Positions 56,659 through 64,000 of a stretch of 64,000 nucleotides of DNA are shown one piece after another (within the stretch, counting starts at the first letter, position 1; each line of letters starts with the position of its first letter). The stretch covers positions 1 through 64,000 of the forward strand of contig JAFREE010000095.1 in NCBI GenBank assembly GCA_019400425.1, given 5' to 3'. A program made the translations under genes and the position numbers. This stretch comes from Hymenochaete sp. R1. Lineage: Eukaryota > Basidiomycota > Agaricomycetes > Hymenochaetales > Hymenochaetaceae. A model generated the notes under the pieces. It did no database searches, was not told the origin of the DNA, and saw only the letters and a program-made list of their open reading frames with translations.

Positions 56659-59600
56659 CTACCCCATGATTTCGACGTACGCTGCCCTGCAAATAAGGCT
56701 ATCCCTGTTGCGAATCTTGACCAGCGGCAATGACCCGACCTTTCGAAGTCTACTGAGACTATAAGGAACGCAAAAGAAATCGATAAAAGGAACCACTTGC
56801 CTTCGAAGCTGCTCCCGCATTTCAATATAACTGACCAAAGTGATAGCACCTATTGCTTGGCCTCGTCCGAGTGACAACGAGATACCTCCAGTCGTCACAT
56901 AACCGACTATTGCACTCGAAAGACTCTTCTCTCCACTCAGCTAAACGGGAGCCATGAACAAAGATGCCTAACACGAGCAAAACCCTGTAAACCGTACCTC
57001 CGTCTCCGTGAATTCCTCGCCGTCCCGTTCAACCATAGGATACCATTTCTTTGCTCCATCATCCGTCATCTTGTACACCATAGCGTTGACGCTAGGAGAT
57101 CCCGAGCGCGGGATGGATAACCGAACAGACACGAGCGCGGACTTGAGAAGAGAGTCATCTGAGCACGACAACGATGCTAAGGAACGCTTGGCCCGCCACT
57201 TATTGACTTCTACTGATAAGATGTCGGTTGGTGATGAAGAGTTAGAGATGGAGTCGATTGCAGTGACGACAGAATTGCCACGAAACAGCCAGGGAGAAAC
57301 TCTTTCCTCTACGTTGTCGGCATCCATGTTTCCATTGTCTTCGGACGGGCGTTGTGTGGGTATAAGATCCTCTGTTCCAGTATCATCACCGCCCTGCCGC
57401 AGGCCCAGAACAAGGTGCCAATCAGGCTTCCACGGATTCCGTGTCCCGAGTTTCTCCCAATTAGGCCGTTTCGCTGGAGGTTTTCGTTCCCAAGTTTGCT
57501 TCTCATTCTCAGCTACTTCGTCCACAACAGAGTCGTAGCTCGGTGTAGTCGGATAATCGTCAGGAAAGATGAGGCATCCAGCTTCGAACCGCTGTGTTCC
57601 AATTTCACCCTGCCCAGCGACGCGAGTGCCGGTATGTGTGAGCGATGAGAAGAACGGCATACCCCAGCCTTTGGGTATCATGATGGTCCAGCCGTGTAAG
57701 GGGCGAGTCCTGTTAGCAGACGGATGCGCCGAAATAGATGGTTCGATGGAACGTTGAATCAGGAGGATGGGTACACGGTTATCTTGTCGGAGAGGGTTGA
57801 GTTTCGCGCCAGGGATGAGATTCTGAAAGTCATTGTCAGTGACAGAGGAATAAAAATAAAAATATTGTTACGACACCTTATTCTTTCTAGTGTCAATATC
57901 CTTTTTACGAAACTTTGGTACGCTAAGCCCTTCACGCTGCTTTTCGTTCCAGATCTCAGACAAGGCCAAAGCTGATGTTGGCCAAAGACCAGTAGGCAGC
58001 TTCTCTTCAAGCATTTTGCTAGAGATGACCTTCGTATTTCGAGGCGGGAAACTGGACAAATTTCAACGGGAGCCTTGAGGTAGGGACATAAACAAACTTA
58101 CTGAAGCCGAGGATCGATCACTCGCATACCTGTAACCATACCGCGAGGAGCGGATCCCGCTGTCTGCAGTTGTCCGAGTCCTTTCCAAAACTGTGGTTTG
58201 TAAGTCGAGAGCTACTCGAAGATGGCGGCGACTCACTTGTTTGAATTCAGGTCGATCCTCGGCCTTGATGGGCTCCAATGCTCCGTGAATGACTTGACTG
58301 GATTTAGGCCCCACCAGTTCGAAAATGTTGAATTGATCCCTCAGATCAGTGACGATGACCTTAATTTCCTTGTCGTTGCTTCGAGGAAAGAGCTGGTCCT
58401 GTATGGCGTATTGTACCGCAGCTAAAACACTTTCATAGATGATTGGGTGGCAACGAATCCACATTGTTCGGTCTTCGACAGGTTCGGTATGGCTCTGCTT
58501 TGCTTTCGTGTTGATACTTTCTGGAACTGCTGGCGGTCGAACTTTCCACAAAAATTGCACTGGTCCAATCAAGTCGAAGGGATACGACCTTGGGCTGTAT
58601 GCATGCGTGCAACAAACCCTAGCTCCATTGGTGTACCTAGACACCAGCCGTAAGTTAAGTGAATCCGATGGATTCCGGCATTCGACGCAGACTTACCTCA
58701 GAGCACTTGGCCCAGGTGCTTGAGGGTCAGAACAGCGATCGGCGGCCGCCTTTAGTATCTCCTCTGGGCCCTTGACCTCGATCACAGCTTCATATGATGC
58801 ATCGTGAAGTATACAGCCATGCAAAGATGCACGGTGGGATGGTCGGAATGCCTTTTCCGTGGGAGTGATTGACTAAGTGAAGAAAACTGAAATTCAACAT
58901 AGAAGTATACAACGCCTTTTGAGCACTCACAAGACGGTAACCCCACGTATCGGCCATGTGCATTCGTTTTGCATGCCAGACGTGAGTTTCGAGCCATGTC
59001 TTATTCTCTTCCTTGACAATGAACATTCCAGAACGAAAGTTCAAAATACATGCAACGCACTTTGACGCTTCAACAATACTTGCGTTCTAGACAATCTTTT
59101 CTCCTTCCCTTGTTTGGGAGGCTTTTTCTTCGTCCCGGCCTTCGGCGCGTCCATCTAGAGCGAGATTAACATAGTAGTTGATTAGTATTGAAGTATATTA
59201 TAGGCAATAATGAAACTCACTTCTGCTTTTGCTCTCTGGCGGAGCCTAGCTGGAACACGTCGAACATCATGACTTGCAGCTCGACGTCGAAGATGCCGAG
59301 GAAGAGTCTGCCAAACACGTTGATTGGATGCACCCCTGGACAATAAAATCGATTGATCAATTTCGACATTCGAAGACATCGAGTAAAGAAGTGCACGCAC
59401 TCTGCCCTTTTCATGGCGCTCTGCATTGCATTTATTTCGAAAGCCCGGCTCTATAATATCAGACGTTGACAACCACCTCCCTTTAGATGAAGCTTGGCAC
59501 GCACCTCTGCAAACTTTTCAACATCAACTGTAGTCGGTAGCCCATCCATGTCTGTGTATTTCAAGTCAACGTCGTTCACAAGCTGACTTGGCTACAAAAT

Positions 59601-59762
59601 CTAACTTGAAGCAGGTTTGTTCGCAGACCTTGTCCCACCCAGGTTAAACTGGACTTTTATTTCTCTTGCCGAGTCGAGCCTTTGCTTCTTTCTCTGGCCG
59701 CTAGACATCACACTGCCGGCCGTATGAGTATCTGAATCGTCATTCTTGCGTTTGGGAGGCAT
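56659..59762 (-). CDS. POP1: POP1, protein subunit of RNase P and RNase MRP
   Basis: Thirteen exons (59762-59639, 59551-59505, 59450-59401, 59335-59221, 59154-59061, 59007-58931, 58872-58697, 58636-58237, 58190-58102, 58051-57877, 57822-56998, 56925-56797, 56739-56659) give 793 residues. A basic N-terminus (PPKRKND) precedes the POP1 signature [19 protein letters not shown] and [16 protein letters not shown], which contact the RNA. The middle carries [19 protein letters not shown], then [12 protein letters not shown]. The POPLD domain has [20 protein letters not shown], and the C-terminus has [20 protein letters not shown]. It acts in tRNA 5' maturation and rRNA processing in the nucleus and nucleolus. 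The last intron (57 nt) is stop-free and in frame, so retention is possible. The start is 91 bp from the divergent neighbour. Confidence 0.92.
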
Positions 59763-59853
59763 GAATAGGGATGTGCTCGTTGTGGTCAGAAGCTAAGTTC
59801 GGGAAACCCAAGCACGCGTCGACGTTCACCGCGTCTCTTCGCTACCGTCCACG
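59763..59853. promoter_or_regulatory. Compact bidirectional promoter, POP1 and mitochondrial-type gene
   Basis: Only 91 bp separate the two head-to-head start codons, so both 5' untranslated regions and core promoters must lie here or overlap the genes. No TATA box is evident. Confidence 0.65.
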
Positions 59854-60596
59854 ATGTCGATACTACGCTGCCAATGCGCCTCTGTGATTCGACGGAGCTC
59901 TGAAGGGATTAATAGAACTTTCATAACTTCAGCAGTGTCAAGAAATGAAGCTGCAGCTGCTCCTAATGTCGGATCTGTGCGACCTCCGAAACAACCGGTA
60001 GGCGGGTTCCGTGGTGGGTAAGTCTTTGCTTTTCCTGAGCGTATTCGTACTTTCATTTGACGAAAGTATTGCTGCTGCAGGATTGTTGGCTTTCTCTTAG
60101 GATTCTCATTGGCATCGTCGTTCGCTGCATACCATTTGTTAGAAGAATACAAACAAGCGTCCGCTGCGCTTCAAACCAGTGTCCTCGAACTTCAAGCGAG
60201 CACTGACAAGGTACGAAAATCTGACGTGATGTCACCAATCTTACTTGCTCAGCTATCAAACCAGGTCACTGCACACATCCGGAGAATAGAAGCTGTAGAA
60301 AAGGACTTGAAGGCGCTTTCGAGTGCGTCGGCGTCGAAAGACGATTTGTCGAAGTTACGTGCGGAGATGAAAAAGGTCTATGACGGCCTCAACATCGGTG
60401 AGTTGCTTCGTTACGGATCACTCCTTACACACGTTCCTCAGCTATTATACAGAGTTCCTCGGTCTTCGCTCTCACGTATGGGGTCTCCGTGGGTCTTTTC
60501 TCGATGGTCATCTCGCAGCTAATTTTGCTTATGAGGCGTGTAGAACAAGACGTGCATGCATTGACCAAGCAGGACAACAGTTCACACCGGATTTGA
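59854..60596 (+). CDS. Small, probably mitochondrial, single-pass membrane protein
   Basis: Five exons (59854-60017, 60081-60210, 60265-60397, 60453-60488, 60544-60596) give 171 residues. The N-terminus is basic and lacks acids (MSILRCQCASVIRRSS...NRTFITSAVSR), as in a mitochondrial presequence. A glycine-rich linker leads to one membrane span (IVGFLLGFSLASSFAAYHLL), then a coiled coil (LEEYKQASAALQTSVLELQ, HIRRIEAVEKDLKALSS) and an end ...SHRI. The second acceptor could instead be at 60252, adding four residues. I know this as a conserved hypothetical family in Basidiomycota from memory only. The coiled coil suggests a structural or assembly role in the inner or outer membrane, which is inference. 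Confidence 0.75.
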
Positions 60597-61355
60597 TCGC
60601 GGACTCTTTGTCGTTCTTACCTACACTCCTAGATGCTGCTGATGTCCGTAGCTACTGCAACTATGGAAATGTACCGTCATTCTTGGCGTCGTCAATCTAC
60701 CTCATAACGTGCACCGTTGCCAATTGATCCCTGTTAACTGGTTATTAAGGTTCACTCGCGTCCTTCACTATTAGGCGAAATTCCATCAAGCTTTCAAGGC
60801 CTTTGACTTCTAGCGATCGTCCAATCCTGACCTGATCTGCTTGACAACCTTTGCTGAAGCCGAAAAGACTCGCGAAGCGTGCTAGAATGTACTGATGTAT
60901 AGACGCGTGTAGGTTAGGACGACGCCAGGACCAGACATACAAGGCACCGAAGATATCCCGGTTGGCTATTTCGTGATTGCCTTGCGACGGAATGTCTGAT
61001 TGAGAGCGAGACCGCCGTTTGTACGTCGTCCGTGGACGTTTGTCCGTCGCGCAGAGCAACGCCCGAGGTCGCCTATTTCCTCCGGATGTAGCATTCCGTG
61101 CTAGTGGGCAGCCGTTCGATCCTATAAAATCCGACGAGTTCTTCATCCCGTTCGTTTTTTCATCTTCACTTTCTTTTTTCATCGCAGGACTGGCTCTTGT
61201 GTTGTTTCTCTAAGCTATACCTGTGAGTCTACGCTACGCCTAAGCTTTGATCGCTTTACTGACAATTTTCTTGGTACTCGCAGTCTTTCTTTCGCTCGTT
61301 CACAATCCTCTCGTTCATCACTTCTTTTTTCCACTGGGTCTTCTTTCGTTACACC
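60597..61355. other. Intergenic, no gene seen
   Basis: This is the 3' flank of the mitochondrial-type gene and the promoter of the secreted protein. A 145-codon minus-strand frame (60745-61182) has no motif and is rejected. Pyrimidine-rich leader at 61280-61350. Confidence 0.5.
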
Positions 61356-62375
61356 ATGTACTTTTCTAAGTCCGCCATCGCACTCGTTGCCGTTGCCACC
61401 GCCGTCTCAGCACGGCCACTTCCCTTCACGAAACGCGAGGTGCCTCAAGGTATGCTGTTTTGGGTCTGCATATAATCAATGCGCTAATTCTCTACGCAGA
61501 ACATAGTCACGAAAAGTTCTTGACGTCCGTCCAAGCGAGTCTCGTGAAGAACAACCCTGACAACATTCAGGATACTGTGTTTGCTTTGCTTGGCAACGCA
61601 GCCGCAGCCGCTGGTGCAGGGGATATCGCGGTTCGCATCGTCCTGTTCGAGACCTGCTGAGATGCTGAACGAGATACATTTTAGGACCCGGACTGCTTGC
61701 AGCAAGCCGCGGCTGACCAGGCCTTCACAAACGCGAAGGCTGACGGCGATACACAAGGGATGGTTGATGCTCTGATTTTCCGAGCTCTGGAGCGCAACTC
61801 CGGAGCTGTTGGTCAGACTTCCGCCGCTTGCACGTCTATCCAGGCCGTTAACCCGGAGATCGCAGCCATCCAACAAGTAAGTTGCACATCTTTGCAGCAG
61901 TGACTTGCTTCTGAAACGCCTGTTTCCAGCACCAAGACCCTGCCTCGGACAATGCGGCTGAGGTGAACTCTGCGATCACGTTGGAGCTTGCCAAGCAAAT
62001 CGCTTCAGTTGGTGGTGACCCGCTTGACGCACTCCAGGCTGGTACTTTTGCACCTGGTCAGATCGGTGACCCGACTGCTGCGGGTAATACTTGCGACGAC
62101 GCTAATGACGCTGAGGGGTGCATCTTCACGCAGAATTTGCTCGTGCAAGATGTTACAGAGGAAGACATCCAGAATGTGAGAAGATTTCTATGTTGTTCGT
62201 AGGTTGATTGCCGCTGACTCTATCTCAGGCGGTCGCTGGAATCGCTGCGTCCGGTGCAGCCTCGGGCGCTTCTGGTGCAACAGCTTCTGCTGTTGTAGCT
62301 GCCTCTTCAGCCGCTGCGGATAAGAGTGCAGCAACTGCCAGCGCTGTCGTAAATGGAAGCTCCTGCTCGTCATGA
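61356..62375 (+). CDS. Secreted Ala/Ser-rich protein, cell-surface type
   Basis: Five exons (61356-61449, 61500-61630, 61685-61876, 61930-62175, 62229-62375) give 269 residues. A signal peptide (MYFSKSAIALVAVATAVSA) is followed by RPLPFTKRE, where KR may be a Kex2 site. The mature part has a helical region with four cysteines (DPDC, TSAACTS, GNTCDD, EGCIF) and the block TFAPGQIGDPTAAGN. The C-terminus is a low-complexity Ala/Ser/Gly stretch ending NGSSCSS, reminiscent of cell-wall or GPI-type tails but without a clear final hydrophobic anchor. Function unknown. The family appears in Agaricomycetes from memory. Confidence 0.75.
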
Positions 62376-62976
62376 AAAGTTGGACTGGTTTTTAATGACT
62401 TTCACATGGATATTTGACTCTGTATATAAGTGGTTTTGTCCTGCGAACTGTAGCTGGTATAGCTTAAGATTGAATCAATTCCGAGTTGTCCTTTTCCTTT
62501 TTTTTTAATGAGAAAAGGTTTTAGGGGAGAGAAGGTGAAAGATTATGTAAATGCTGAATATGGCAGGAGATTTCCATGTATTCAATCGAGTGCGCTCCGG
62601 ACTTCCGATTCCGAGAACCCTGCCTCCTTGCGTTCTATCCACAACACCGCTGAGCACGCTCGCTCGGGTAGCAGTCTCTCGTCAACGCTGCAGCAGACAA
62701 CATCGGCAACGACGGTGACGACGACGACGACGCAGCCGACAGCTGTTGTGTATGACCATATCAACGACATCGACGACAAGGTTAATCAGCTGTTAGCCAA
62801 GCTCAGGGCAGCTCCGCACCTTGTCTGGCTTGGAGAAGCTCGGCATTTGAAAGTTTATCGCACTCCCCACTCGCTCTCGTCTTTCAACCTCTTTCTCTCT
62901 TGTTCTTGTTTAATTCTAACGAAAGTCCTTCACGAACCACTATCATTCACGATATTCCGAAAGTTTCTTGACCAGT
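62376..62976. other. Intergenic, no gene seen
   Basis: This is the 3' flank of the secreted protein and the promoter of the antiporter. A plus-strand frame from 62508 overlaps the antiporter start and is judged a chance frame. Confidence 0.5.
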
Positions 62977-64000
62977 ATGGCTTTCAAACCGGTAAGTCCA
63001 AGCACTCGTCAAGTCCAGTTGGTCGGTGTCGCTCATCCACGTTCTTCAGTTTGAGATCAATGCTCCGCACATTGTGTACGCCGTCTTGGGCGGCTTTATT
63101 GTTCTCGTACGTCTTGCTTTCACCGCCGACATTTGTTGTGCCTGACACGAGCGAGGTCTGCAGTTTGGGATGTTCTCGCTTCTCATACGGGAGAAGGTGT
63201 GTACTTCTGTGCGGAGGTAACAGAACTATCGCTGACATGCCTTCACTAGCTGTATATCGGTGAAGCACCCCTTGCGTTCATCTTTGGTATCATTATTGGA
63301 CCCTATGGAGGCAACATCTTTAACCCAAGGTCATGGGGTGGTGGATCGGAAGAAACGACCGATGCTATCACGTTAGAGTTCACTCGAGTGGTCCTAGCAG
63401 TCGGTGTTTTCGCTATAGGGGTTGAACTACCGAAACAATATATGAAGAAGCATTGGAAGAGCTTATTCTTCCTTCTACTACCATTAATGTCTTGGGTAGG
63501 TAACCTTCTAGTAATGATGCTTCGCACATTTCATTAACATTGCCAATAGGGCTGGATTGTTTGTGCAGGTCTCATTTACGCGTTGATACCTAAACTTGGG
63601 TTCCTTTCTGCACTCGCAGTTGCTGCGTGCCTAACGCCCACCGACCCCATTCTTGCAGCTGCGGTAGTAGGAGGAAAATACGCTGACAAGCATGTACCAA
63701 CTCATTTGCGTCACCTTTTAGCAGCAGAAAGCGGTTGCAACGATGGTGCAGCGTTTCCGTTTCTCTTTATCGCTATATACGTTGTCACAGATGCCAGCGA
63801 CAAGCATGCGGTCCAGGATTGGATCCTCATCACCTGGTTGTGTGAGTATTTTTCTTTTTTCGAGAACTTGTTGAAATTGATTTAGTATCAGACGAGGTCC
63901 TATTCGGTACTATATTCGGAGTTATCATTGGGATAGCTTTTCGATATTTGATGCGCTTCTGCGAAAGGAAAGACTTGATTGACAGGCAGTCCTATGTCGC
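62977..64000 (+). CDS. NHA1: Na+(K+)/H+ antiporter, Nha1/Sod2 type (5' part)
   Basis: Partial; it runs off the window. Exons are 62977-62991, 63050-63106, 63164-63196, 63250-63495, 63550-63841 and 63892-64000. The start MAFKP-FEINAPHIVYAVLGG fits fungal Nha1. Membrane segments include FGMFSLLIREKLYIGEAPL, GIIIGPYGGNIFNP and VVLAVGVFAIGVELP. The ion-binding ND-type core is seen as ACLTPTDPILAAAVVGGKYA and HLLAAESGCNDGAAFPFLF. These plasma-membrane transporters export sodium and potassium in exchange for protons in salt and pH homeostasis. The long cytoplasmic C-tail of the family is beyond the window. All five splice junctions keep the frame. Confidence 0.92.

Noticed and set aside
60745..61182. 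Minus-strand 145-codon frame
   Set aside because: No recognisable domain, no introns, odd composition and no support from neighbours.
25160..62375. A biosynthetic or defence gene cluster
   Set aside because: The genes are mostly single-copy housekeeping functions on mixed strands with no core synthase, transporter or regulator set that would define a cluster.
62508..63263. Plus-strand 251-codon frame before the antiporter
   Set aside because: It reads through antiporter exons and introns in the wrong frame and has no motif; the spliced antiporter explains the region.

Overview
This window is nuclear DNA of a basidiomycete fungus, most likely an Agaricomycete. Nearly every gene is split by many introns of about 45-70 nt with GT...AG ends. 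The families also fit: a DUF6534 membrane protein, a fungal oleate desaturase set, an Nha1-type antiporter, and lineage-restricted coiled-coil proteins. I read the splice sites by eye. For almost every complete multi-exon model the summed exon length is an exact multiple of three, which is an internal check on the coordinates.

Layout. 1-1523: 3' end of a Ty1/copia retrotransposon (reverse transcriptase/RNase H, polypurine tract, one LTR). 1592-5542 (-): SAS10/UTP3 ribosome-assembly factor and a small predicted secreted protein. 6898-16625: three tandem delta-12 fatty-acid desaturase genes, all (-), with an intronless orphan gene (+) between the first two. 17896-24726 (+): a 2005-residue Mlp1/TPR nuclear-basket protein in 16 exons. 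25160-26943 (-): a diverged protein kinase. 28486-30092 (+): a YEATS2-like protein that seems to lack the YEATS domain. 31313-33665 (+): a DUF6534 seven-helix-type membrane protein. 34872-37181 (-): pyruvate decarboxylase. 37663-37735 (-): tRNA-Ala(CGC). 37863-39617 (+): flap endonuclease FEN1/Rad27.

40533-42241 (+) and 48946-50534 (-) are two members of one coiled-coil family with a shared C-terminal domain. They flank a 1149-residue Ser/Thr kinase (43130-47671, -). 51153-53226 (+): a casein-kinase-1-like protein with an altered catalytic loop. 53493-54914 (-): ERG26 sterol dehydrogenase. 55188-56450 (+): Borealin/Nbl1. 56659-59762 (-): POP1 of RNase P/MRP, head-to-head with a small, probably mitochondrial membrane protein (59854-60596, +). 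61356-62375 (+): a secreted Ala/Ser-rich protein. 62977-64000 (+): 5' part of an Nha1-type Na+/H+ antiporter, cut by the window end.

Most of the region is housekeeping: rRNA processing, nuclear pore, RNase P, replication/repair, chromosome segregation, sterol and fatty-acid synthesis, and fermentation. I see no operon-like pathway. The accessory material is the desaturase triplication with its intronless neighbour, the YEATS-less YEATS2-like gene, the atypical kinases and the coiled-coil pair. I did not find a clear, self-contained novel system. The best leads are given as findings.
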